Shown one piece after another: positions 1-8,218 of a DNA stretch of 64,000 bases (position 1 is its first letter; each line of letters starts with the position of its first letter). Source of the stretch: Pontibacter lucknowensis (lineage in GTDB: Bacteria > Bacteroidota > Bacteroidia > Cytophagales > Hymenobacteraceae). Below the pieces are notes generated by a model that saw only the letters and a program-made list of their open reading frames with translations, did no database searches and was not told the origin of the DNA. Location: positions 363,261 through 427,260 of the forward strand of contig NZ_FTNM01000005.1 of assembly GCF_900156415.1 (NCBI RefSeq), in the 5' to 3' direction. The position numbers were made by a program, and so were the translations under genes.

Positions 1-464
1 AGTACGCCAACAAGGAATCTGTAACCAGTTACCATGCCGGTGCTTTTGCCCGCGTTAATATCCTGGGCTTTTTTATTCAGCCTGAAGCTATTTTCACGCA
101 AACCGGCGGACGACTGGAATCTAATCCCAATACCTCCATTACAAACCGTGTATCCGACATCAAATTTAACCGGCTCGATGTGCCCATTATGGCAGGTATA
201 AGCATTGCCAACCTGGTTCGTATACAGGCAGGTCCGGTTGCCTCCAATCTATTGAGCGCGCGCCAGGAGGGACAGAGTATTAAGAGTTTTATGTCAGGCT
301 CTGACTGGGGATATCAGGCAGGTATAGGCCTCGACATACAGCGCCTGACCGTAGATGTGCGTTACGAGCGCATCAACCGCAATTACTCAGATCCGTCTTT
401 ACAGAGTAACTATGACCTGGCTAATGAACAGATCTTGCTGAGTTTGGGACTGAAGCTGTTTTAA
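1..464 (+). CDS. PorT-like outer membrane beta-barrel protein, 5' end missing
   Basis: Only the C-terminal 153 or so residues are present; the reading frame is open from base 3 and runs off the left edge. The visible part has alternating hydrophobic/polar strands, a GYQAGIGLDIQ segment followed by a VRYERIN strand, and a C-terminal LSLGLKLF ending in Phe, the usual signal of an outer membrane barrel. This matches the PorT/OMP_b-brl_2 type of small barrel common in Bacteroidota. PorT itself is needed for type IX secretion, but this family has many paralogues per genome, so a T9SS role cannot be claimed from this fragment. A strong hairpin follows, and the next gene converges on it. Confidence 0.7.
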   Translation, partial: YANKESVTSYHAGAFARVNILGFFIQPEAIFTQTGGRLESNPNTSITNRVSDIKFNRLDVPIMAGISIANLVRIQAGPVASNLLSARQEGQSIKSFMSGSDWGYQAGIGLDIQRLTVDVRYERINRNYSDPSLQSNYDLANEQILLSLGLKLF

Positions 465-501
465 GGCATAGCCTTTATGCAGCAACCAAGCTACTTTAAA
501 A

Positions 502-542
502 CAGAACAGCCGGTGCAGGTATATCCTGCACCGGCTGTTCTG
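502..542 (-). terminator. Rho-independent terminator between converging genes
   Basis: A perfect 18-bp inverted repeat (502-519 with 525-542) and a 5-nt loop. On the minus strand the stem is followed by TTTT, so it best serves the AbgT-type gene, but it can also stop the plus-strand gene. The loop side contains an AGGTATA copy. Confidence 0.8.
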
Positions 543-558
543 CTTAGCAGCATACCTG

Positions 559-2091
559 TTAAGGCTGCGTTATGTACATCTCGGCACCCGGACCAATTGG
601 CAGACCAATTATAATCCAGACAATCAGCAGCACTACCCAGCCGATAAAGAACACGATCGAGTAAGGAAGCATCGTCGAGATCACGGTGCCTATACCTGCG
701 TTCTTGTCATAGCGCTGTATGAAGGCCACGATCAGAGCGAAGTACGACATCATTGGCGAGATAATGTTGGTTACGCTATCGCCGATGCGGTAGGCTACCT
801 GCGTGAACTCCGGCGAATAACCCAGCAGCATAAACATCGGGATGAACACCGGTGCCATGATCGCCCACTTAGCTGAGGCCGAACCCATTACGAGGTTGAT
901 CACAGCGGCCACCAGAATGAACATGATCATCAGCGGAATCTCGCTCAGGCCCATGGTCTGCAGCACATCGGCTCCGTTAATGGCCAGAATCAGGCCCAGG
1001 TTAGTCCAGTTGAAGTAGGCCACGAACTGTGCCGCGAAGAACACGAGTACGATATAAGAGCCCAGTGTCTCCATTGACTTAGACATGCCACGCATCACAT
1101 CGCTGTCGTTTTTGATGGTCTTGGCGCCTATACCATAAGCGATACCGCCAATGGCAGAAAGCAGGAAAATGAAGGCCACTATACCTGACATGAATGGCGA
1201 ATTAAGTATCTCCCCCGTCTCCGGGTTGCGTAGATAACCATCCTCCGGCAGCAAACCGCCCAATACAAAGGCAATCGAAGCCAGGATAGCCAGGGAGGCG
1301 TAAAGAAGACCACGCTTCTCCTGACTGTTCAGGCGGTCGATGCTCTGGGGCTTTTCGTCGCCATTGTACTCGCCCAGCCTCGGAATTACAATTTTTTCAG
1401 TCACCCAGGTACCCAAACCAGCTACCAGGAAGGTAGAAACAAACATGAAGTAATAGTTGGCCGCCGGATTCACGGTATAATCGGCATCAATGATACGTGC
1501 CGCCTCCGTAGACAGACCAGCCAACAGCGGGTCGATGGTACCCAGCAACAGGTTGGCACTGTAGCCACCCGACACACCCGCAAAAGCAGCCGCCAGACCA
1601 GCCAGCGGATTACGGCCGGCCGCCAGGAAGATCACCGCCGCCAGTGGCACCAGCAGCACGTAACCCACTTCAGAAGCCGTATTGGAGATAACACCCGCAA
1701 ACACGATCACGAAGGTGAGCAGACGCTTGGGTGATGAAAGCACTACCAGACGCAGCACCGCACCGATCAGACCCGTGCCCTCGGCTATACCTATACCCAG
1801 CAAGGAAACAAGCACCGTACCCAGCGGAGCGAAGTCGGTGAAGTTGGTCACCATGCGGGTCAGGATCATGTGCAGGCCTTCAGTAGAGAGCAGGTTAACC
1901 GGTGTTATGATCTTGCCTGTGCCCGGGTGCGTTACCGCCAGGTCAAACAAACTGGCTACCCATGACAGGATGATCACGAGCAGCGCAAAGCCTGCAAAGA
2001 GCGTGGCCGGGTGTGGCAGGGCGTTGCCGATGCGCTCCACTATGGATAGGAACTTGTCAATCCCTGACTTTTTTTTCTTGATTTGCGTCAT
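559..2091 (-). CDS. AbgT family transporter (p-aminobenzoyl-glutamate transporter type)
   Basis: A polytopic inner-membrane protein of 510 residues with about a dozen hydrophobic segments. The start ([19 protein letters not shown] segment at residues 18-33), conserved polar-in-membrane stretches such as [21 protein letters not shown] and the C-terminal run of helices fit the AbgT family. Members import p-aminobenzoyl-glutamate or export p-aminobenzoate and antifolates such as sulfonamides; which direction applies here cannot be read from the sequence. The start at 2091 ([10 protein letters not shown]) is preferred: it places the basic N-terminus directly before the family core and is preceded by an A/T-rich leader. 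An in-frame ATG at 2121 would add ten residues. Confidence 0.88.
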   Translation of the reverse strand: MTQIKKKKSGIDKFLSIVERIGNALPHPATLFAGFALLVIILSWVASLFDLAVTHPGTGKIITPVNLLSTEGLHMILTRMVTNFTDFAPLGTVLVSLLGIGIAEGTGLIGAVLRLVVLSSPKRLLTFVIVFAGVISNTASEVGYVLLVPLAAVIFLAAGRNPLAGLAAAFAGVSGGYSANLLLGTIDPLLAGLSTEAARIIDADYTVNPAANYYFMFVSTFLVAGLGTWVTEKIVIPRLGEYNGDEKPQSIDRLNSQEKRGLLYASLAILASIAFVLGGLLPEDGYLRNPETGEILNSPFMSGIVAFIFLLSAIGGIAYGIGAKTIKNDSDVMRGMSKSMETLGSYIVLVFFAAQFVAYFNWTNLGLILAINGADVLQTMGLSEIPLMIMFILVAAVINLVMGSASAKWAIMAPVFIPMFMLLGYSPEFTQVAYRIGDSVTNIISPMMSYFALIVAFIQRYDKNAGIGTVISTMLPYSIVFFIGWVVLLIVWIIIGLPIGPGAEMYITQP

Positions 2092-2258
2092 AAAAAAGGT
2101 TGGTTTAAGGTTCCCGCCCACTCAGCGCCTGTTCAGGTACAGGTGCCGGGCAGTCAAGGCCATAGCAAACGGGGTTCCGAAATTGCCCAAAATTTTGCAG
2201 CCTCGCAAATTTTAACAAAAAGCCATACCTTCGTTTATCATCAAAAATTGCTTTACCT

Positions 2259-3158
2259 ATGATCACACCACTACAGCCCGGCGACAAAATCGCCATCATC
2301 GCCACTGCCCGTCTTATCAGCCACGAAGAAATAGCTGCTGCCATCGACATACTCAAAGGCTGGGGGCTGGAAGTAGAAGTTGGCCCTACGGTAGGGGCGC
2401 AATATGGTGTGTTTGCCGGCGATGATGCTCTTCGCCTGCAGGACCTGCAGCAGGCCCTCGACTGCCCTGATATCAAGGCAATCATTTGTGCCCGCGGTGG
2501 CTACGGCACCACCCGCATTCTTGATCAGGTAGACTTCAGTCATTTTCAGAATCACCCGAAGTGGGTCGTAGGTTTCAGCGACATCACCTCCCTCCTCTGC
2601 CACATCCACAGTTTAGGTATAGAAAGCGTGCACGGGATTATGCCCCTGCTCTTCCCGAAAGGCACTGAAGAAGCACTGGAGAGTCTGCGTCGCGTTCTCT
2701 TCGGCGAAAACCTGAGTTACAGCTCCGCTCCCCATACCTTTAACCGCACAGGTATAGCCGAAGGGCAACTGATAGGTGGTAACTTGGCGCTCCTGCATAA
2801 CGTCTCCGGGACGAGCTCCGACTTCACGACCAAAGGCAAGATTCTTTTTCTGGAAGATGTGGACGAGTACCTCTACAGCATCGACCGCATGATGGTTCAC
2901 CTCGACCGTGCCGGTAAGCTAAAAGACCTGGCAGGCCTTATAGTGGGCCACTTCAGTGACATGAAAGACAATGCTATACCTTTCGGCAAAGACGCCTACG
3001 AGATCATCGCCGAACACACTGGCAAGTATGACTACCCTGTTTGCTACGGCTTCCCAACCGGTCACGAGCCGGATAATCTGGCACTGGTTTGCGGGAGAAG
3101 AGCGAAGCTGGAAGTTGAGGAGAATGGGGCGAGCTTGGAGTATGTTTATTCTGTCTAA
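2259..3158 (+). CDS. LD-carboxypeptidase (peptidase S66 family)
   Basis: 299 residues with both S66 domains. Members cut the L,D bond of the cytoplasmic tetrapeptide from murein recycling (LdcA) or hydrolyse microcin C-type compounds (MccF). The nucleophile is Ser107 in the GFSDIT motif, the likely Glu is in FLEDVDEYLY near residue 199, and the His is His269 in PTGHEPDN. The CARGGYGTTRIL segment near residue 78 is also typical. No signal peptide is visible, consistent with a cytoplasmic enzyme. It is divergent from the AbgT-type gene with about 170 bp between starts. An MccF-like resistance role is the main alternative to peptidoglycan recycling. Confidence 0.9.
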   Translation: MITPLQPGDKIAIIATARLISHEEIAAAIDILKGWGLEVEVGPTVGAQYGVFAGDDALRLQDLQQALDCPDIKAIICARGGYGTTRILDQVDFSHFQNHPKWVVGFSDITSLLCHIHSLGIESVHGIMPLLFPKGTEEALESLRRVLFGENLSYSSAPHTFNRTGIAEGQLIGGNLALLHNVSGTSSDFTTKGKILFLEDVDEYLYSIDRMMVHLDRAGKLKDLAGLIVGHFSDMKDNAIPFGKDAYEIIAEHTGKYDYPVCYGFPTGHEPDNLALVCGRRAKLEVEENGASLEYVYSV

Positions 3159-3184
3159 CGGCAAAGTCCGGCCAATCACACTTT

Positions 3185-3742
3185 ATGTATAGGATAATCT
3201 TACTTTTTTTAGCTCTCTTTAGCTTAGGCTGCAGCACAGGCAGAATTGCGACAACCGCTAATACGAAACCTAATGAAACGATCGTATTTGGAAAACTTAC
3301 ACTGGATAGTAGCCGGCCGTTGGCTAGCGAAAAAATAGTGCTGCACTTTAATGAACGGCTTTGGGGAAAGCACACCGTCTGGCTGGACGAAAGCGGCTAT
3401 TTTTACATGAAACTCCCGTTAGGCAATCATTTTCTTTCGCTGCTTGAATACCGAGATAATATTGGGTTCTATAAAAATTTACCTCCCAACTATATCTCAG
3501 TCAATCTCACTGAGCCTGAAAAGGTCTATTACATTGGCGACATTTACTTGACCTGGACACCTGTTGAATTGGCTGATATGCGCCAGAACAAAGGGGTAGT
3601 TGGCGCAATAGCAGAAGCAGAAAAGAGGGGTGAATATGTACCCGCTTCGGTTGAATCGTCACAGCAAACAGTTAATTTCTTTAAGCAGAAGTTTATTGGC
3701 AACCAAAAGGAGATCGTGACTGAACTCGTAACAATAGAATAG
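3185..3742 (+). CDS. Small lipoprotein of unknown function
   Basis: 185 residues. A short hydrophobic signal ends in the lipobox LGCS (Cys16), so it is predicted to be a lipoprotein. The body (FGKLTLDSSRPLASEKIVLHF followed by DESGYFYMKLPLGNHFLSLLEY) looks like a small beta-sandwich resembling carboxypeptidase-regulatory-like domains, in which a Gly/Tyr-rich strand pair is typical. No catalytic motif is seen. It starts 26 bp after the LD-carboxypeptidase gene and is probably co-transcribed. No specific family recognised. Confidence 0.75.
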   Translation: MYRIILLFLALFSLGCSTGRIATTANTKPNETIVFGKLTLDSSRPLASEKIVLHFNERLWGKHTVWLDESGYFYMKLPLGNHFLSLLEYRDNIGFYKNLPPNYISVNLTEPEKVYYIGDIYLTWTPVELADMRQNKGVVGAIAEAEKRGEYVPASVESSQQTVNFFKQKFIGNQKEIVTELVTIE

Positions 3743-3813
3743 CTCCGCTTAAAGCAAGGTCAGAGTAAACTATACTGAGAAATAGGCAGCATGTACCTCG
3801 ATTGTAGCGTTCA

Positions 3814-4521
3814 TTACGCTGCCTTATCAATTCCCTTGGCTCTTACCTGGCTGTAATAGTTACAAATCCCGTTCAGCACGCATTTTTCACACTTTGGATA
3901 GGACCAGGTACATACCTTCTGCCCGTGCCAGAACAGGTGCTTGTGGAAGTTGAATAGCTCAGTGGCATCTTTGGGGAGCATTTCCAGCAACACATCATGG
4001 GCTTTATTAGCTGTAATCTTGGCACCGATAAGGCCCACCCGCTGGCTCACCCGAAACACGTGCGTATCGACGGGCAGTACTGGTTTCTTAAAGTTGAATA
4101 GCAGCAGCAAGGTAGCCGTTTTTGGTCCTACACCGGGTAGCCTAGTTAGCCAGGCCATGGCTTCGTCTATGGGCAGGTCGGCCAAAAAGTCAATGTTTAT
4201 CTCCCCTCTGTCCTCTTTGATCATGCGTAACGTCTGCTGTATCTGCGGGGCTTTCTGCAAAGGGTAGCGGGTGGTGCTCACTGCGTCGGCGAGTTCATCC
4301 TCCGGGGCGTTCAATACGCCTTCCCAGTCTCCGAAGCGCTCCAGCATGGTATAGTAGGCCTGCTGCTCATCGGCGTGGTTAGTGCGGTGCGAGAGCATGG
4401 TCGAGATTAATTCATGCATATGGCTACGGCGTGGGTCAAGCACCAGACGCTTATACTCCTGGTTCAGCAGTTCGTGCGTTATCACTATTTTTTCTTCAGC
4501 AGGTAGTTCGTATCCTTCCAT
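3814..4521 (-). CDS. Endonuclease III-like DNA glycosylase (HhH-GPD, 4Fe-4S)
   Basis: 235 residues. The helix-hairpin-helix LPGVGPKTA spans residues 128-136 and contains the catalytic Lys134; the catalytic Asp is Asp152 in VDTHV. The C-terminus has a C-x6-C-x2-C-x5-C cluster (Cys204, 211, 214, 220) for an iron-sulfur cluster. This predicts a bifunctional glycosylase/AP lyase that removes oxidised pyrimidines. The N-terminus (STMLSHRTNHADEQQAY) differs from the SAQTTD-type helix of E. coli Nth, so it is a divergent member; a genome may carry a more canonical nth elsewhere. Confidence 0.88.
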   Translation of the reverse strand: MEGYELPAEEKIVITHELLNQEYKRLVLDPRRSHMHELISTMLSHRTNHADEQQAYYTMLERFGDWEGVLNAPEDELADAVSTTRYPLQKAPQIQQTLRMIKEDRGEINIDFLADLPIDEAMAWLTRLPGVGPKTATLLLLFNFKKPVLPVDTHVFRVSQRVGLIGAKITANKAHDVLLEMLPKDATELFNFHKHLFWHGQKVCTWSYPKCEKCVLNGICNYYSQVRAKGIDKAA

Positions 4522-4547
4522 TTCTTGCCAGGTTTAGCCCGGTAATA

Positions 4548-4585
4548 ATTAACGGTTTTATACAAATGGCGTTACTGCCGTTAAT
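4548..4585. repeat. 8-bp inverted repeat in a divergent promoter region
   Basis: ATTAACGG at 4548-4555 pairs exactly with CCGTTAAT at 4578-4585 across a 22-nt spacer, in the 190-bp gap between the divergently transcribed endonuclease III and MBL-fold genes. The flanks (GGTAATAA and TTATTATCACC) extend the symmetry imperfectly. Could be an operator; no T-tract, so not a terminator. Confidence 0.4.
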
Positions 4586-4711
4586 AGGGTTATTATCACC
4601 AAAGTACATGTTAGAACATTTATTCAGAAAAATTGTAATATATCAGAACAAATTGTTCCAATTACCGCTATACCTGTAGTCTCAGCTCAAAACGGCATTA
4701 GCTTTCATTTT

Positions 4712-5404
4712 ATGCAAATTAAATTCTTAGGAACAGGGGGTGCCTTTGACATCGATTATCTGAACTCTGCCGCTTTGGTGACAGTGCGGGGAAAGTGTGT
4801 GTTGATTGACTGTGGCTTTACAACATACCAGACGCTGGTGCACAAAAACCTGCTGCACCGAGTAGACTATATCCTGCTCACACATCTGCACAACGACCAC
4901 TGCGGCAGTCTGGCCAATCTGCTGCTGCACAAGCATGTAGTAGACAAAGCTCCAAAGCCAACCATCCTGTACCCAACAGACCAGTTCAAGGCGCAGGTAT
5001 ACGAGTTCCTGAAAATACAGGTGAAGAACCCTGACAAGTACGCTGAGTTCGTTCCGCTTGACCGTTTCGAAGGTATAAAGGCCGTTGATACCTATGGTCT
5101 GCACTCAGAGGGACTCCAGTCATTTGCCTACATTTTTGAAGAGGAAGAAAACCGTATCGTATACTCAGGCGATCTTGGCAAACCCGATGTGCTTTTTGAC
5201 AAACTGAGTCGCATGCCTTCGCTGCCTACCTGCGTGTATCACGACATTACCTTCAACCCCGAAAACACGGGCCATACCTTTTACAAAAAGCTGCTCCCCT
5301 ACATGAACGGCGTAGAAATGTTCGGCTACCACTGTGACCCTACCCAGAACCCGGGGGACAACCCAATCAGGCTGGTGTTTTACCAAAAAGACCTTTTGGC
5401 TTAA
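4712..5404 (+). CDS. MBL-fold metallo-hydrolase (RNase Z-like subgroup)
   Basis: 230 residues with the metallo-beta-lactamase signature THLHNDH (His58, His60, Asp62, His63), the N-terminal FLGTGGAF strand characteristic of the RNase Z/phnP-like branch, a metal-bridging Asp in VYSGDLGKPD and a late His in FGYHCDP. Cytoplasmic, no signal peptide. The expected activity is a di-zinc hydrolase. The RNase Z exosite arm is absent, so a tRNA 3'-end role is unlikely; the substrate is unknown. Confidence 0.82.
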   Translation: MQIKFLGTGGAFDIDYLNSAALVTVRGKCVLIDCGFTTYQTLVHKNLLHRVDYILLTHLHNDHCGSLANLLLHKHVVDKAPKPTILYPTDQFKAQVYEFLKIQVKNPDKYAEFVPLDRFEGIKAVDTYGLHSEGLQSFAYIFEEEENRIVYSGDLGKPDVLFDKLSRMPSLPTCVYHDITFNPENTGHTFYKKLLPYMNGVEMFGYHCDPTQNPGDNPIRLVFYQKDLLA

Positions 5405-5493
5405 AGCATTTCAAAAAGCTTGTATCCAATTAGGCAAAACATGTGTATCAATTTTAGGTTAATGCTGCAATACTGCACAAAACCAGTTGGCAC

Positions 5494-6156
5494 ATGACGT
5501 TCATAATGACTTTTCGCTCTAAGCATAAGCTACCTTTCATGCGCAGGCCACTGCACATGGCCTACATGGGTACTTTCATAGCTTTCCTGGCATATACAGG
5601 CTTTACCACACCTGACCTGCTCAACTGGCTCCTCGAAAACTCCCTTACACTCTCTGTTGTCATCTTACTGGCTGCGTTTTACAATATTTTCCGCTTCACC
5701 GATACCAGCTATACCTTGGTTTTCCTGTTCATGATGCTGCATGTGTACGGCAGCTATTACCAGTATGCCGACAACCCTTTTGGTGAGTGGATGAAAGGGC
5801 AATTTAATTTCCAGCGCAACCACTACGACCGCATTGTGCACTTCGGCTTTGGTTTACTGCTCACATATCCCATTTATGAAATTGCAAGACGTGGTTTTAG
5901 CCTGAGTGTGTTCCTGAGCAGTGTGCTCACGCTATCGCTCGTTCTGTCGCTGAGTGCTGTTTATGAAATCGTGGAGTGGATCGTGGCTGACCTCGTGTAC
6001 GATGGGGACGAGCAAGGCATGGCTTACCTGGGAATGCAGGGCGATATCTGGGATGCACAAAAGGACATGGTACTCGCCTTTCTGGGAGCCAGTATTGCCA
6101 TCGGGGTTGCCATTGTGCTCCGCAAGCGCACAGCTCCGTCAACTAACAGAGATTAA
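5494..6156 (+). CDS. DUF2238 (YjdF-like) membrane protein
   Basis: 220 residues with about six hydrophobic helices. The polar motifs between helices are those of DUF2238: FRFTDTSY, the YGSYYQYADNPFG loop, NHYDRIVHFGFG, YEIVEWIVA and GDIWDAQKDM before the last helix. The conserved Asp/His/Glu residues suggest metal or lipid binding but the function of the family is unknown. Alternative start at 5506 (second Met). A bidirectional terminator follows, so the transcript probably ends here. Confidence 0.85.
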   Translation: MTFIMTFRSKHKLPFMRRPLHMAYMGTFIAFLAYTGFTTPDLLNWLLENSLTLSVVILLAAFYNIFRFTDTSYTLVFLFMMLHVYGSYYQYADNPFGEWMKGQFNFQRNHYDRIVHFGFGLLLTYPIYEIARRGFSLSVFLSSVLTLSLVLSLSAVYEIVEWIVADLVYDGDEQGMAYLGMQGDIWDAQKDMVLAFLGASIAIGVAIVLRKRTAPSTNRD

Positions 6157-6165
6157 TCAAACAAA

Positions 6166-6203
6166 AAAAGCCGGCTATACCTGAGGTGGTATAGCCGGCT
6201 TTT
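6166..6203. terminator. Bidirectional Rho-independent terminator with an AGGTATA-type stem
   Basis: A 16-bp stem (6166-6181 with 6188-6203) and 6-nt loop, flanked by A-tract and T-tract, between converging genes. Half of the stem is GCTATACC/GGTATAGC, so the motif that is over-represented in this window forms part of the hairpin. Confidence 0.85.
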
Positions 6204-6221
6204 CTACTGATTCTTAATTAA

Positions 6222-6887
6222 TTACAGATCACCACGTTCTGCGGCTTTCTTCATTTTTTCGTTTGCAAAGATCGCGATCTCTACACGACGGTTTGCCTGA
6301 CGACCGGATGCTGTAGAGTTGTCAGCTACCGGATGGTCAAATGCCCAACCCTGCGTTGTGATACGGTTACGGGCAACACCCTGCTGGGTAGCATAGCCCG
6401 CAACTGACTCAGCACGTCGCTCTGACAGACGCTGGTTCAGCTCACGGCTACCGGTGTTGTCAGTGTGGCCTTCGATGATGATGTTCGTATCTTCATACTT
6501 CTTCAGCGTAGTTGCCAGTTTCTGGATGTCAGCCTGCGCATTTGGGCGAAGCTCAGCAGAATTCACATCGAAAAGGATACCTGAGTCGAAGGTGATTTTG
6601 ATACCCTCACCTACTCGTTCTACTTTAGCGTTCTCCAGGTCACGACGCAGCTCTTCGGCCTGCTTATCCATACGACGGCCAATCAGGGCACCGGCCGTAC
6701 CACCCACGGCAGCACCAATGATGGCGCCCGCCGCTGTGTTACCAGCTACTTTACCAATCACACCACCTACTACAGCACCACCACCAGCACCAATAGCACC
6801 GCCTTTGGCCGTACGACTGGCATTACAAGATGTAAATAAGAAACCGATTACGGCTAGAGCCAGGAAATAAATTCTGATATGTTTCAT
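6222..6887 (-). CDS. OmpA family lipoprotein with glycine-zipper domain
   Basis: 221 residues. The signal peptide ends at the lipobox FTSC (Cys21). Residues about 27-70 form a glycine zipper (repeated GAxxGG/GGxxG) that resembles the membrane segment of 17-kDa surface antigens, followed by a short charged helix and an OmpA C-terminal domain from about residue 95. The peptidoglycan-binding residues are present: GHTDNTGSRELNQRLSERRA and the late NRRVEI. It should tether the outer membrane to murein. It is about 60 percent similar by eye to the protein encoded at 7206-7967, a tandem duplication. Confidence 0.9.
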   Translation of the reverse strand: MKHIRIYFLALAVIGFLFTSCNASRTAKGGAIGAGGGAVVGGVIGKVAGNTAAGAIIGAAVGGTAGALIGRRMDKQAEELRRDLENAKVERVGEGIKITFDSGILFDVNSAELRPNAQADIQKLATTLKKYEDTNIIIEGHTDNTGSRELNQRLSERRAESVAGYATQQGVARNRITTQGWAFDHPVADNSTASGRQANRRVEIAIFANEKMKKAAERGDL

Positions 6888-7205
6888 GTTCTTGTTTTTT
6901 AATTTTCAATTATAGTTGTCAGATTAAGCCCTTAATACTCTAAATGTGTTAAAATGTTGTATCTGGATATAGCAGTTGAACAGAACCTATACCACAAGTA
7001 ATTGTTAACCAGCACGTTGCCCAAACCCCTACACCAGCTTCATTAGACAAACTATATACGTAAACCAACGGGAGAATATTCAAAAGTAGCCTGCAGGCAG
7101 CGCTGGCAGCCTGTTAAGAGGTTTTTTAGTTAAAACATGTTGCATAAAAAAGCGCCTGCCAGGTATACCCGGCAGGCGCTTTAGAACAAGTGCTATACCT
7201 GTAGC
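6888..7205. other. Intergenic region between the two OmpA genes
   Basis: 318 bp without a gene. It holds the A/T-rich leader of the 6222-6887 gene next to its start and the terminator of the 7206-7967 gene at 7149-7182. No clear TAnnTTTG promoter box was found for the downstream gene. Nothing else recognised. Confidence 0.6.
7149..7182 (-). terminator. Terminator of the second OmpA lipoprotein gene
   Basis: A 12-bp perfect stem (7149-7160 with 7171-7182) and a 10-nt loop consisting of AGGTATACCC. On the minus strand it is followed by five T residues. Confidence 0.85.
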
Positions 7206-7967
7206 TTATTTTATCTCACCACTTTCGGCAGCTTTCTTCAGCTCCTCGCTTGCAATGATGATGATCTCTACACGACGGTTTTGCGCACGGCCTTCCGCAG
7301 TCGTGTTGTCAGCAATCGGCTGGTCAAAGGCGTAGCCTTTCGCCTGCATGCGAGATGCGTCTACTCCACGGGTACGGGCATAGTTGGCAACAGCCTGCGC
7401 ACGACGCTCCGACAGTCCCTGGTTTAACTCACGACTACCAGTGTTGTCGGTGTGGCCTTCGATGATGATGTTCGTGCCTTCGTATTTTTGAAGTGTGTTT
7501 ACCAGGCCGTCAATGTCTTTCTTAGCATTGGCGCTCAGTTCAGCAGAGTTAACGGCAAACAGAATACCCGAGTCGAAGTTGATACGGATAGCCTCGCCCA
7601 CACGCTCGATCTTCGCATTCTCCATGCTTTTCTCCAGTTCCTCGGCCTGCTTGTCCATACGGCGACCGATAACGGCGCCTGTGGCACCACCCACGGCAGC
7701 ACCTATAATGGCACCCGCCGCTGTGTTGCCCATGCGGTTACCAATAATACCACCTACTACAGCGCCGGAACCAGCTCCGATAATACCGCCCTTAGTGGTT
7801 TTATTCATACCTGTCTTCTCTTCGCCGGTAGTAGAAGTTTCGGTTCTGTTACCTGTTGTAGTTGAGGTGTCGCCTGTACCAGAAGTAGTCGGACGTGTAG
7901 TCTGGCAGGAAGTGAACAGCATGGTTACAGCCAGCATCGATGTCAACGATAGTTTTACTAGTTTCAT
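7206..7967 (-). CDS. OmpA family lipoprotein with glycine-zipper domain (paralogue)
   Basis: 253 residues with the same plan as its neighbour: signal peptide ending at FTSC (Cys21), a Thr/Gly/Ser-rich spacer of about 30 residues, a glycine zipper at about 58-105 (GGIIGAGSGAVVGGIIG), a charged helix (DKQAEELEKSMENA) and an OmpA domain with GHTDNTGSRELNQGLSERRA and NRRVEI. The longer Thr-rich linker is the main difference. Predicted outer membrane-peptidoglycan tether. It has a well-formed upstream promoter containing a palindrome, so unlike its paralogue it is probably regulated. Confidence 0.9.
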   Translation of the reverse strand: MKLVKLSLTSMLAVTMLFTSCQTTRPTTSGTGDTSTTTGNRTETSTTGEEKTGMNKTTKGGIIGAGSGAVVGGIIGNRMGNTAAGAIIGAAVGGATGAVIGRRMDKQAEELEKSMENAKIERVGEAIRINFDSGILFAVNSAELSANAKKDIDGLVNTLQKYEGTNIIIEGHTDNTGSRELNQGLSERRAQAVANYARTRGVDASRMQAKGYAFDQPIADNTTAEGRAQNRRVEIIIIASEELKKAAESGEIK

Positions 7968-8052
7968 AGTCTTGTAATAAATTTGAAAAATGGTTTTTGG
8001 TTGATAGTAGTATTAGTTATTCTTAGTATTTGTGCTTTCGCAATACTAATGC

Positions 8053-8085
8053 CAAACTTAGGCACAATATTGTGCTTTACCCAAA
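8053..8085 (-). promoter_or_regulatory. Bacteroidota-type promoter with palindromic operator for the 7206-7967 OmpA gene
   Basis: On the minus strand TTTG (8082-8085), 21 nt, then TAAGTTTG (8053-8060): an excellent match to the TTTG/TAnnTTTG consensus. The spacer holds a perfect 14-bp palindrome, GCACAATATTGTGC (8062-8075). A regulator bound there would block RNA polymerase. The start codon lies about 85 nt downstream. Confidence 0.65.
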
Positions 8086-8160
8086 CTATTACTTTCCTAA
8101 ACTGAAAAAGTTTGTTTGCACCCGTTCAGCTTATATTTTGTCGTGTTTGAGTACCACCAA

Positions 8161-8191
8161 AAAAGCCTGTCAGCAATACTAACAGGCTTTT
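8161..8191 (-). terminator. Terminator of accD
   Basis: A 10-bp stem, AAAAGCCTGT (8161-8170) with ACAGGCTTTT (8182-8191), 11-nt loop, followed on the minus strand by further T residues. Confidence 0.85.
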
Positions 8192-8218
8192 CTGCTCTAT
8201 TATTTTAATCCAATCCGC

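Noticed and set aside
2105..2485. Minus-strand frame across the start of the LD-carboxypeptidase gene
   Set aside because: Overlaps two well-supported genes on both sides and has Cys/Arg/Ser-rich random-looking sequence.
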